Shown here piece by piece: positions 1 to 7,595 of a stretch of 39,254 nt of DNA (position 1 is its first letter; the number at the start of each line of letters is the position of its first letter). Below the pieces are notes generated by a model, which saw only the letters and a list, made by a program, of their open reading frames with translations, was not told the DNA's origin and did no database searches. The position numbers were made by a program, and so were the translations under genes. This DNA comes from an uncultured Collinsella sp. (GTDB lineage: Bacteria > Actinomycetota > Coriobacteriia > Coriobacteriales > Coriobacteriaceae), in NCBI GenBank assembly GCA_900544875.1, contig UQWS01000017.1, forward strand, positions 1 to 39,254, given 5' to 3'.

Positions 1-10
1 GGGTATCGGA

Positions 11-50
11 TTCCCACATTCATCCGTACATGTACGGATGAATGTGGGAA
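11..50. repeat. perfect 40-bp palindrome
   Basis: Two 20-base arms meet at position 30/31 with no mismatch; the arm begins TTCCCACATTCATCC. A third, direct copy of the half-site core (CGGATGAA) follows at 56-63. There is no T-tract, so it is not a normal terminator. It could be an operator with an extra half-site or an insertion target. It lies beside a broken IS110-type end. Confidence 0.8.
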
Positions 51-71
51 GTGTTCGGATGAAGTTGCCAA

Positions 72-131
72 TCAAGGCTTGCCGACGTCCAGGCCGAGCA
101 CGGCCGCGGGTCTGGTGGATGGCGCTTTCAC
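72..131 (-). pseudogene. truncated IS110-family transposase, N-terminus only
   Basis: Reading leftwards, a GTG start at 131-129 follows a good ribosome binding site (GGAAGGA, 141-147). It encodes about 19 residues ending in VLGLDVGKP and then a TGA stop. G-L/I-D-V-G-K is the usual start of the DEDD RuvC-like domain in IS110 transposases, where the D is catalytic. Everything after the K is missing in all frames, and the sequence runs straight into the palindrome at 11-50. I read this as a deletion remnant. The assignment rests on a short motif plus the correctly spaced start and ribosome binding site, so it is moderate. A chance open frame is the alternative. Confidence 0.45.
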
Positions 132-372
132 GGTGGTATCCTTCCGGTAGTCGTTCGACCGGATGGCCTCCCCCTCGGCACTCACATTACCAGCCGCGGC
201 GCCTGCCCGGCACTTTCCTATCAGCCGTCGGGGGCGGCGCGTCCCGCGCCGGCAGCACCCAACGGGCCCTCTCGGGGGCAGGGACGTTCGGCCGTGCGCG
301 GGCGCCCGGTCGGCGGCCCGTTCTGGGCGCGCCTCAATCGTAGCCCGAGACGGTCCCGGGCTGACAATTTCG
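132..372 (-). ncRNA. possible IS110 left end with bridge-RNA region
   Basis: This gene-free, very GC-rich stretch lies directly upstream of the truncated transposase start. In IS110-group elements this end encodes the structured bridge RNA that guides recombination. Read on the minus strand it opens with a stem-loop (AGCCCG at about 362-357 pairing with CGGGCT at about 347-342) and continues with many GC-rich potential stems. No intact recombinase is present here. The boundaries and the RNA itself are inferred, not seen. Confidence 0.3.
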
Positions 373-400
373 ACTGTAATGGACGTTCTTAAACGACTAG

Positions 401-447
401 GTGAAAAAAGGGGCGCCGCGGGATCTATCCCGCGGCGCCCCCTTTGC
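401..447 (-). terminator. rho-independent terminator of the M32 carboxypeptidase gene
   Basis: A perfect 14-bp stem (410-423 with 428-441) has a 4-base loop (TCTA) and is followed on the minus strand by six U residues (A-run at 404-409 on the plus strand). It starts about 20 bases after the stop codon of the minus-strand gene. Confidence 0.9.
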
Positions 448-467
448 GTTGGCGTGTCGCCTAAGCT

Positions 468-2042
468 TTACAGCTCGTAGAGCGTGGTGAACTTGTCCTG
501 CAGGTAGCTGCAGTAGTAGCGGGCATCGAACGCCATGCCGCATGCGCCCTTGATGAGTTCCGGCGCGTCCTTGGCGCGGCCCCACTGCCAAATGTGCTCG
601 CCCAGCCAGGCGCGGACGGGCGCCAGGTCGCCGCTCGCGCAGGCGCCGTTGAGGTCGACACCGTCGCGGCACATGGCCGGCACAAACATGGCGTCGTAGG
701 CGCTACCCAGCGCATACGTGGGGAAGTAGCCAAACGAGCCGCCGCTCCAGTGCGTATCCTGCAGGCAGCCGCGCGTGTCGTCGGGAACCGGAATGCCCAG
801 GTACTCATCCATGAAGCGGTTCCAAAGCGCGGGGATATCCTTGGCCGTGGCCTCGCCGGCAAACAGCATGCGCTCGATCTGGTAGCGCACCATAACGTGC
901 AGCGGATAGGTGAGCTCGTCGGCCTCGGTGCGGATCAGCGAAGGCCGCGCGATGTTCACGGCGTGGTAGAGCGTGTCCTCGTCGACGTCGCTGTAGACCT
1001 CGGGTGCGTGGCGGCGCAGCACCTCGAGCAGCGGTCCCATAAAGGCGCGGCTGCGACCCACGGTGTTTTCGAAAAAGCGGCTCTGGCTCTCGTGGATGCC
1101 CATGGAGGTGCCACCCTCCAGGCACGTGCGCGCATAGGCGGGGTTCACGCCCAGCTCGTACATGGCGTGACCTGCCTCGTGGATGATGCTGAAGACGTTG
1201 GAGATACAGTCGTTCTCGTAGATGTGCGTCGCGATGCGCGCATCGCCCACGGCAAAGCCCTCGCTAAACGGATGCTCGGTAAAGGCAAGCGTGGTGTCGT
1301 CCAGGTTAAGACCGACGAGCTTCATCAGGTCGAAGCTCATGGCGCGCTGGGCGGCCTCGGGCACATGCGCGTGCAAAAAGTCGGCAGCGGGCTGCTGGCC
1401 GCGCTCGCCGATGGCGTGCACGAGTGGCACGACCGTGGCCTTGACCTCGTCGCAAAACGCGTCGAAGCTCTTGGTGGAAAGGCCGCGCTCGTACTGGTCG
1501 AGCCAAACATCGTATGGGTCGCGCTTGGGGTCCATGAGCTCGGCCTGATGCTTGAGCTGGTAGACGATCTTGTCCACATAGGGCTCAAAGCTCGCCCAGT
1601 CATTGGCGGTTTTAGCCTTGTGCCACACGGCATCGGCCTCGCAGGTGAGTCTGGTCCAGGCCTCGGCCTCCTCGGTAGGGATAACGCTTGCCTCGCGCTG
1701 GTCGCGGCCGAGCACGCGAATCTCGTCGAGCAGCTGCGGGTCGTCGATCTTTTCGCCCGCGACCGTCTCACGCGCGAGAGAGTGCACGAGCTCAACGGAC
1801 TTTTTGCTGGTCAGGAGCTTGTGATGTTCGCCGGCAAGGGTCCCCATAGCATCGGCGCGGGCCGCGGCGCCGTTGGCGGGGGCAATCGTCGCGCCATCGA
1901 ACTCGGCAATCTTGAGCAGGTATTCACGAGTCCACAGCTTGCCCTCGAGCTTGCGGAATTTTTTGACGGCCTTATCGACCTTCATGCCTTTGGGCGTCTT
2001 GCCCACTGCGGGCTTGGTCTTCTTATCGTGCTTCTTACCCAT
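468..2042 (-). CDS. M32 family metallocarboxypeptidase
   Basis: Cytoplasmic zinc carboxypeptidase of the Taq/Pfu type, which removes C-terminal residues from peptides with broad specificity. From the chosen start it is 524 residues, close to the family's usual 500. The zinc motif HEAGH lies at about residues 288-292, followed by the family motif HESQSRFFEN at about 317-326 that supplies the third ligand glutamate. Near the C-terminus are the conserved DEYLGIPVPDD and HWSGGSFGYFP segments. I chose the ATG at 2042 because AAGGA lies upstream; an in-frame ATG at 2087 would add 15 unlikely residues. The N-terminus is unusually lysine-rich (GKKHDKKTK). It is transcribed alone, divergently from the pheS leader, and ends in a strong terminator. 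The family assignment is firm; the substrate is unknown. Confidence 0.93.
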   Translation of the reverse strand: MGKKHDKKTKPAVGKTPKGMKVDKAVKKFRKLEGKLWTREYLLKIAEFDGATIAPANGAAARADAMGTLAGEHHKLLTSKKSVELVHSLARETVAGEKIDDPQLLDEIRVLGRDQREASVIPTEEAEAWTRLTCEADAVWHKAKTANDWASFEPYVDKIVYQLKHQAELMDPKRDPYDVWLDQYERGLSTKSFDAFCDEVKATVVPLVHAIGERGQQPAADFLHAHVPEAAQRAMSFDLMKLVGLNLDDTTLAFTEHPFSEGFAVGDARIATHIYENDCISNVFSIIHEAGHAMYELGVNPAYARTCLEGGTSMGIHESQSRFFENTVGRSRAFMGPLLEVLRRHAPEVYSDVDEDTLYHAVNIARPSLIRTEADELTYPLHVMVRYQIERMLFAGEATAKDIPALWNRFMDEYLGIPVPDDTRGCLQDTHWSGGSFGYFPTYALGSAYDAMFVPAMCRDGVDLNGACASGDLAPVRAWLGEHIWQWGRAKDAPELIKGACGMAFDARYYCSYLQDKFTTLYEL

Positions 2043-2174
2043 ACCATATCCTTGATCTCGCGAGCCGAGCGCCATGGATGGGCGCACGGCCAGTTTGCAC
2101 AGCTACCTGCCTTGTACCCAGCGCGAACAAAACGGAACGCGGCGATGCGCTCGCGAAATGTGTTATCCTATAGC

Positions 2175-2463
2175 CCAATGCGTTGACGGAGAGGGTTTTG
2201 CCCGCCGCGTCGCCGGCAAGAGAGGGAAGGTCATGGGCTGCAAGCCTTCCTGCGGTGGCAAGGGCCAAGCGTTCACTCCCGAGCAGCGACCTCAACGGGC
2301 ACGCGGCCAGTGGCAGCAAAGTCCCAGTAGGGAAGCCGTGAGCCTCGCGACAAGAGGCAAAGAGTGGGCGCGGCGGGCCAGACATCCGCCGGGTCAAACA
2401 AGGTGGTACCGCGGAATTCAACCGTCCTTGGGCAATGTACATGCCCGAGGGCGGTTTTTTTGT
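2175..2463 (+). promoter_or_regulatory. T-box riboswitch leader of pheS
   Basis: The conserved T-box core AGGTGGTACCGCGG lies at 2401-2414 and is followed by a terminator hairpin with a U-tract, so transcription attenuation is the likely mode. Uncharged tRNA pairs with the leader and favours the antiterminator. Upstream GC-rich sequence can form Stem I, and AGTAGGGAAG at 2328-2337 resembles the conserved region before the antiterminator. A Phe codon TTC followed by A at 2272-2274 is a candidate specifier, but I did not fold Stem I to prove it. The TATCCT at 2164-2169 is a possible -10. The 5' boundary is approximate. Confidence 0.88.
2420..2461 (+). terminator. T-box attenuator terminator
   Basis: The stem formed by 2420-2433 and 2441-2455 (with G-U pairs) is followed by a run of seven T. 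Its left arm begins just after the T-box core, so it competes with the antiterminator. Confidence 0.85.
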
Positions 2464-2546
2464 TACCGAACCGGGCCGCGCATCCGCAACATCGGGCGGC
2501 GTCAGCCGTCCCGGAGCGCGGATGTGCGAGAGACGAAAGGGAAGAC

Positions 2547-3623
2547 ATGAGTCTGATTGATGATCTGGTCAAACTCGAGGAAGAGGCCAAGGAGCTCGTC
2601 ACTAGCGCTGACGACGCCGCCAAGCTCGAGGCCGCGCGCGTTGAGCTGCTCGGCCGCAAGGGCCGTATCACCGGCCTGATGCGCATGATGGGCAAGCTCG
2701 CTCCCGAGGATCGTCCCATGATGGGCAAACGCGCCAACGAGATGCGCCAGCTGATCGAGGGCATGCTCGACGAGCGTACCACCGAGATGAAGGCCGCCGC
2801 CCTCAAGCACGCACTCGAGCACGAGGCCGTCGACATCACGCTGCCGGGCATCCGTCCGCAGATCGGTCACCAGCACCTGATCAAGCAGATCATCGAGGAG
2901 GCCGAGGACATCTTCTGCGGCATCGGCTACACCGTCGAGTCCGGCCCCATGGTCGATACCTCCTACTACAACTTCACCGCGCTCAACGCGCCCATGGATC
3001 ACCCGAGCCGCTCGGCTCGCGACACGTTCTATGTGGTCGACAACAACCCCGGCAGCGTCGCGCATCCCGAGGCTCACGCTCACGGCGAGTCCGACGTGCT
3101 GCTGCGCACCCAGACCTCGGGCGTGCAGATTCACAGCATGGAGTCGCAGAAGCCGCCCATCTATATGATTTGCCCGGGCACCGTCTACCGTCCTGACACG
3201 GCCGACGCCTGCCACCTGCCGCAGTTCAACCAGATCGAGGGCCTGGTCGTCGACGAGGGCATCACCTTTGGTGACCTTAAGGGCACGCTCGACTACTTTG
3301 TTAAGTGCATGTTTGGCGAGGACCGCAAGACGCGCTATCGCCCGCACTTCTTCCCCTTCACCGAGCCCAGCTGCGAGGTGGACGTGAGCTGCCACGTGTG
3401 CGGCGGCAAGGGCTGCAACTTCTGCAAGCACAGCGGCTGGATCGAGATCCTGGGCTGCGGCATGGTCGACCCCAACGTCCTGATCAACTGCGGCATCGAC
3501 CCCGAGAAGTACACCGGCTTCGCCTTTGGTATTGGCGCCGAGCGCGTCGCGGCCCTGCGCTACGACCTGCCGGACCTCAGAACTCTCATGACGGGCGATA
3601 TGCGTTTCCTGAATCAGTTCTAG
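2547..3623 (+). CDS. pheS: phenylalanyl-tRNA synthetase alpha subunit
   Basis: Catalytic subunit of the heterotetrameric PheRS, which charges tRNA-Phe in the cytoplasm. The 358 residues fit the family. An N-terminal coiled-coil tRNA-binding arm covers about residues 1-90. Class II motif 2 (FNQIEGLVVDEGITFGDLKG) follows, then the cysteine-rich CHVCGGKGCNFC segment and motif 3 (GFAFGIGAERVAALR) at about residues 324-338. I chose the ATG at 2547 because GAAAGGGA precedes it and the protein then starts MSLIDDL as expected; the frame is open further upstream, but that part is T-box leader. Its expression should follow the charging state of tRNA-Phe through the T-box. Unlike most pheST pairs, 184 bases separate it from pheT. 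Confidence 0.97.
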   Translation: MSLIDDLVKLEEEAKELVTSADDAAKLEAARVELLGRKGRITGLMRMMGKLAPEDRPMMGKRANEMRQLIEGMLDERTTEMKAAALKHALEHEAVDITLPGIRPQIGHQHLIKQIIEEAEDIFCGIGYTVESGPMVDTSYYNFTALNAPMDHPSRSARDTFYVVDNNPGSVAHPEAHAHGESDVLLRTQTSGVQIHSMESQKPPIYMICPGTVYRPDTADACHLPQFNQIEGLVVDEGITFGDLKGTLDYFVKCMFGEDRKTRYRPHFFPFTEPSCEVDVSCHVCGGKGCNFCKHSGWIEILGCGMVDPNVLINCGIDPEKYTGFAFGIGAERVAALRYDLPDLRTLMTGDMRFLNQF

Positions 3624-3624
3624 G

Positions 3625-3731
3625 CTGCGGCTTGCCCAAGCACGGCACCTCGGCGCTCATTCGTCGCTTGCGTACCAAAGTACGCGGCGCTCCTCTTTCG
3701 GGCCGATCTGCCGCACTTGGACAACCCTCGC
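3625..3731. repeat. imperfect long hairpin between pheS and pheT
   Basis: Outer arms at 3625-3647 and 3709-3731 are imperfectly complementary (core TTGCCCAAG against CTTGGACAA). A perfect inner hairpin GCGTAC-CAAA-GTACGC sits at 3670-3685. It looks like a REP-type extragenic palindrome inside an operon. It has no T-tract, so it may act on mRNA stability or processing rather than termination. Confidence 0.5.
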
Positions 3732-3807
3732 TTTGTAAGGAATGTTCACAAAGTTGAAGTTTCCACCTGCATCTCTTCGCAGGCTTTCAGTATGAAAGGA
3801 GAGCTAG

Positions 3808-6261
3808 ATGCGTGTTTCTTACGACTGGCTCAAGACCATGATCGATATTCCGGAGGATCCCAAGACCCTTTCGGACGAATATATCCGTACCGGCACCGAG
3901 GTCGAGGCGATTGACACTGTGGGAGAATCCTTCGACCACGTGGTGACCGCCAAGGTGCTCACCAAGACCCCGCACCCCGATAGCGACCACATGTATGTGT
4001 GCTCGGTCGATGTGGGCGACAAGAATCTCGACGCCGACGGTAACCCCGCTCCGCTGCAGATCGTCTGCGGCGCGCAGAACTTCGAGGCCGGCGACCACAT
4101 CGTCACGGCCATGATCGGCGCGGTTCTGCCCGGCGACGTCAAGATCAAGAAGAGCAAGCTTCGCGGCGTCGTGTCCATGGGCATGAACTGCTCCGCGCGC
4201 GAGCTCGGCCTGGGCGGCGACCACTCCGGCATTATGATCCTGCCCGAAGATACGCCCTGCGGCATGCCGTTTGCCGAGTACGTGGGCTCGAGCGACACTG
4301 TGCTCGACTGCGAGATCACGCCCAACCGTCCCGATTGCCTGTCCATGATCGGCATGGCCCGCGAGACCGGCGCCATCTTCGACCGCGATTTCCACGTTGA
4401 GCTGCCTGCCATCAAGGCCGAGACCGGCCGCGCGACCGATGACGAGCTTTCGGTCGAGATCGCCGACGAGGGCCTCTGCGACCGCTATGTTGCCCGCATC
4501 GTGCGCAACGTGAAGGTCGGTCCGTCGCCCGACTGGATGGTCAAGCGCCTCAACGCCCTGGGCGTGCGCCCGCACAACAACATCGTCGACATCACCAACT
4601 ACGTGATGATGCTCACCGGTCAGCCGCTGCACGCCTTTGACCTGGACACCTTTGCCGAGCGCGACGGTCATCGCCGCGTGGTGGTTCGCGCCGCCCAGCA
4701 GGACGAGAAGTTCACGACGCTCGACGGCGAGGAGCGCACGCTCGACGCCGGCATGGGCCTCATCACCGACGGCGAGCGCCCCGTGGCGTTGGCCGGCGTT
4801 ATGGGCGGGATGGATTCCGAGATCGAGGACGACACCGTCGACGTGATGGTCGAGAGTGCCTGCTTCAACGCCGGTCGCACCTCGCACACCAGCCGCGATC
4901 TGTCGCTGATCTCCGACGCCTCCATTCGCTTTGAGCGCCAGGTCGATGAGACCGGCTGCGTGGATGTCGCCAACGTTACCTGCGCGCTCATCGAGGAGAT
5001 CGCCGGCGGCGAGGTTGCTCCCGGCTATGTCGACGTGTTCCCCGCGCCCAAGACCATCGACAGCATTAAGCTGCGCCTGGCCCGCGTGCACGCCATCTGC
5101 GGTGCCGATATCGAGCCCGACTTTATCGAGCGTTCGCTCACCCGTCTGGGCTGCACCGTCGAGCGCGACGGCGAGGACTTTATGGTTACCCCGCCGAGCT
5201 TCCGTCCTGACCTGCCGCGCGAGATTGACCTGGTCGAGGAGGTCCTGCGCCTGTGGGGCATGGGCCGCGTGACGGCGACCATTCCGGCTGCCAAGAACCA
5301 CATTGGCGGCCTGACCCGCGAGCAGAAGCTCACCCGTAAGGTCGGCGAGATCTTGCGCGCCTGCGGCCTCAACGAGACCACGACTTTTGGCTTTGCCGCG
5401 CCGGGCGACCTGGAGAAGATCGGTATGTCCACCGAGGGCCGCGGCTGCCCCGTGGTGCTCATGAACCCGCTGGTAGCCGAGCAAACCGAGATGCGTCGTT
5501 CGCTGCTGCCGGGCCTACTGCAGTCCGTTGCCTATAACGAGGCGCACGGTACGCCCAACGTGCACCTGTACGAGGTTGGCAGCCTGTTCCATGGCCGCGA
5601 GAACGCCAGCCTGCCCAAGGAGACCAAGTCCGTGGCGGGTGTGCTCTCGGGTCAGTGGAGCGAGCAGTCCTGGAGCATGAAGTACCGTAAGCTGCGTTTC
5701 TTCTTTGGTAAGGGCATCGTCGAGGAGCTGCTCGCCCAGCTGCGCATCGAGAAGGTTCGCTTCCGTCCCGTCGAGGGCGAGGGCTATGCCTTCCTGCAGC
5801 CGGGTCGTGCGGCCGAGGTTCTGTCCGGCGGCACCGTGCTGGGTTGGATCGGCGAGATCCACCCCGAGGCGCGCGAAGCCATGGGCATCGACGAGGTCGT
5901 CGTTGCCTTTGAGCTCGATCTGGACAAGCTGATCAAGGGCGCCCGCAACCAGGAGAACTACCGCGAGTTCTCGCAGTACCCTGCCGTTGAGCACGACCTT
6001 GCTATCGTGGTCGACAACGCCGTGACCTGCGAGGATCTTGAGCGTCGCATCACCAGCGCCGGCGGCAAGCTGCTCGAGGGCGTGCGCCTGTTCGACGTCT
6101 ACCGCGATCCCATCCGCATTGGCGCGGGCAAGAAGTCCATGGCCTTTGCGCTCACATATCGCTCCGATGACCATACGCTTACCAGCGAAGAGGTCGAAAA
6201 AGCGCACCAGAAGATCGTCACCAAGGTGTGCAAGGGCGTAAACGGCGAGGTCCGCGGATAG
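3808..6261 (+). CDS. pheT: phenylalanyl-tRNA synthetase beta subunit
   Basis: Partner of PheS in the (alpha-beta)2 enzyme; it provides tRNA binding and editing of mischarged Tyr-tRNA-Phe. At 817 residues it is full length. The order is standard: an EMAP/OB-type tRNA-binding domain (about 40-150), the B3/B4 editing domain, the B5 domain, a catalytic-like core, and a C-terminal ferredoxin-fold anticodon-binding domain (YPAVEHDLAIVVD onwards). The ATG at 3808 follows a strong AAAGGAG. It lies 184 bases downstream of pheS, across a hairpin-rich gap with no clear promoter, and probably belongs to the same transcript. A terminator follows at 6373. Confidence 0.97.
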   Translation: MRVSYDWLKTMIDIPEDPKTLSDEYIRTGTEVEAIDTVGESFDHVVTAKVLTKTPHPDSDHMYVCSVDVGDKNLDADGNPAPLQIVCGAQNFEAGDHIVTAMIGAVLPGDVKIKKSKLRGVVSMGMNCSARELGLGGDHSGIMILPEDTPCGMPFAEYVGSSDTVLDCEITPNRPDCLSMIGMARETGAIFDRDFHVELPAIKAETGRATDDELSVEIADEGLCDRYVARIVRNVKVGPSPDWMVKRLNALGVRPHNNIVDITNYVMMLTGQPLHAFDLDTFAERDGHRRVVVRAAQQDEKFTTLDGEERTLDAGMGLITDGERPVALAGVMGGMDSEIEDDTVDVMVESACFNAGRTSHTSRDLSLISDASIRFERQVDETGCVDVANVTCALIEEIAGGEVAPGYVDVFPAPKTIDSIKLRLARVHAICGADIEPDFIERSLTRLGCTVERDGEDFMVTPPSFRPDLPREIDLVEEVLRLWGMGRVTATIPAAKNHIGGLTREQKLTRKVGEILRACGLNETTTFGFAAPGDLEKIGMSTEGRGCPVVLMNPLVAEQTEMRRSLLPGLLQSVAYNEAHGTPNVHLYEVGSLFHGRENASLPKETKSVAGVLSGQWSEQSWSMKYRKLRFFFGKGIVEELLAQLRIEKVRFRPVEGEGYAFLQPGRAAEVLSGGTVLGWIGEIHPEAREAMGIDEVVVAFELDLDKLIKGARNQENYREFSQYPAVEHDLAIVVDNAVTCEDLERRITSAGGKLLEGVRLFDVYRDPIRIGAGKKSMAFALTYRSDDHTLTSEEVEKAHQKIVTKVCKGVNGEVRG

Positions 6262-6372
6262 GATTTGCGCTGGGAGCACGGGACTCCTCGGCAGTTGCTG
6301 TGGGGCCCTGCGTGACCGCGGTGTTCGGAAAAGGCATCGCTGAGCCTGCATATATGACACGCGCATTACATA

Positions 6373-6408
6373 ACGGCGTGCTGCTTTGTCGGCAGTGCGC
6401 CGTTTTGC
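6373..6408 (+). terminator. terminator of the pheST operon
   Basis: AACGGCG pairs with CGCCGTT around an inner TGCTG/CGGCA stem, followed by TTTT. It overlaps the -35 element and spacer of the next promoter, so the two transcription units abut tightly. Confidence 0.75.
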
Positions 6409-6414
6409 TATGAT
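6386..6414 (+). promoter_or_regulatory. promoter of the nickel transporter operon
   Basis: TTGTCG at 6386-6391 and TATGAT at 6409-6414 are separated by exactly 17 bases. This gives a start site near 6421, just in front of the NikR-like operator. Confidence 0.65.
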
Positions 6415-6424
6415 AGCCCGCGTC

Positions 6425-6452
6425 GTGTTACGAGTCTGACAATACGTAACAC
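6425..6452. promoter_or_regulatory. NikR-like operator
   Basis: GTGTTAC and GTAACAC are separated by 14 bases, and the perfect arms can be extended to 8 bp each. This matches the published non-enterobacterial NikR site as I recall it (GTGTTAC, 13-14 bases, GTAACAC). It lies about +4 to +31 from the predicted start site, where a bound repressor would block transcription. No nikR gene is in the window. Confidence 0.7.
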
Positions 6453-6509
6453 TGGCAAGGTGATTCAGGTGGCGTTGCAATTCTGTGCGCCGACAACCGG
6501 GAGGCGTAC

Positions 6510-7595
6510 ATGCACATTCCAGATAATTATCTGTCCCCGCAGACCGATGCCGTCATGGCGGTGGCGATGGTGCCCGTTTGGGTCCACTGCATCAAGAAGG
6601 TGCGCGCCACGCTCGATCGCGAGCACATGGCCTTTTTGGGTATTTGCGCTGCGTTCTCTTTCTTGCTCATGATGTTCAACGTGCCGTTGCCCGGCGGCAC
6701 CACTGGTCACGCCGTCGGCGGCGCACTCATCGCGCTGCTGCTGGGTCCCGAGGCCGCTGCCATCGCGGTTTCGGTTGCGCTGGCGCTGCAGGCGCTGCTG
6801 TTTGGTGACGGTGGCGTTCTGTCCTTTGGCGCCAACTGCTTTAACATGGCCTTTGTGCTGCCGTTTACCGCTGCTATCGTGTTCCGTGCGCTCAACAGCC
6901 GTCTGCACGACAAGAGCTGGGGCACCTCGGTTTCTGCCATCGTGAGCGGTTGGGTCGGCCTGTGCCTGGCGGCCCTGTGCGCGGCGATCGAGTTCGGCAT
7001 TCAGCCCATGCTCTTTACCAACGCTTCGGGCGCGCCGCTGTACTGCCCCTTCCCGCTGTCCGTGGCTATTCCGGCCATGTTGATCCCGCATATGCTGGTT
7101 GCCGGCGTGATCGAGGGTGTGGCGACGGCCGCCATCTACGGTTTCATTAAGAAGACGGCGCCGAGCGTTATCGTCGGGCCCGAGGCCGCCGATGGCCAGC
7201 TTGCTGCCGAGGGCACTGCTGCCAAGAAGACCTCGCTGGTCCCCACGCTCATTCTGGTCGCCGTGCTTGTCGTGGCTACGCCGCTCGGCTTGCTTGCCAC
7301 CGGTGACGCCTGGGGTGAGTGGGATGCCGAGGGCGCCGCGACCGCCGTTCAGGAGGCTGGCGACGACAGCCTGCAGGCTTCGGTCGGCCTCGACACCCCG
7401 ACTTTTGCCGACGCTCTGCCTACGGGTGATTACCTGCAGGCCTATTCCGAGGAACAGGGCCTTGGCTTTGCCGGCCAGGCTGCCATGTATATTCTTTCGG
7501 GCGTGATTGGCGTGGCGGTGCTCACCATCGCATTCCGTCTGATCTCGCTGACGGTCAAGGAAAGCGGTGCTCATGGCAATAGCCGAGCTGCCTAG
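6510..7595 (+). CDS. ECF nickel (or cobalt) transporter substrate-binding component, NikM/CbiM fused to NikN-like domain
   Basis: Membrane component that selects the metal ion in an energy-coupling-factor transporter. It begins MHIPDNYLSP; the family normally has MHIPDGYLSP, where the free N-terminus and His2 coordinate the metal, so Gly6 is replaced here by Asn. Residues 1 to about 215 are the CbiM/NikM membrane domain with several hydrophobic helices. The C-terminal part has a helix, the segment PLGLLATGDAWGEW, a soluble loop and a last helix, as in NikN/PDGLE domains. The ATG follows GGGAGG. It is the first gene of a three-gene module. The operator upstream favours nickel over cobalt, which protein sequence alone cannot settle. 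No cobalamin riboswitch was seen. Confidence 0.88.
   Translation: MHIPDNYLSPQTDAVMAVAMVPVWVHCIKKVRATLDREHMAFLGICAAFSFLLMMFNVPLPGGTTGHAVGGALIALLLGPEAAAIAVSVALALQALLFGDGGVLSFGANCFNMAFVLPFTAAIVFRALNSRLHDKSWGTSVSAIVSGWVGLCLAALCAAIEFGIQPMLFTNASGAPLYCPFPLSVAIPAMLIPHMLVAGVIEGVATAAIYGFIKKTAPSVIVGPEAADGQLAAEGTAAKKTSLVPTLILVAVLVVATPLGLLATGDAWGEWDAEGAATAVQEAGDDSLQASVGLDTPTFADALPTGDYLQAYSEEQGLGFAGQAAMYILSGVIGVAVLTIAFRLISLTVKESGAHGNSRAA

Noticed and set aside
594..2186. Long open frame (530 codons) on the plus strand opposite the M32 carboxypeptidase gene
   Set aside because: It lies antisense to a well-recognised gene, has low-complexity composition and runs into the T-box leader. It is a result of high GC third positions.
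2364..2546. Extended N-terminus of PheS
   Set aside because: This part is the T-box antiterminator/terminator region. The ATG at 2547 has a ribosome binding site and gives the normal PheS length.
3787..5484. Long minus-strand frame (565 codons) opposite pheT
   Set aside because: It is a shadow of pheT: rich in Gly, Ala, His and Val, with no family motif and no ribosome binding site.
6262..6509. Cobalamin riboswitch upstream of the NikM/CbiM-like gene
   Set aside because: The conserved B12-box was not found. The region is explained by a terminator, a promoter and a palindromic operator.
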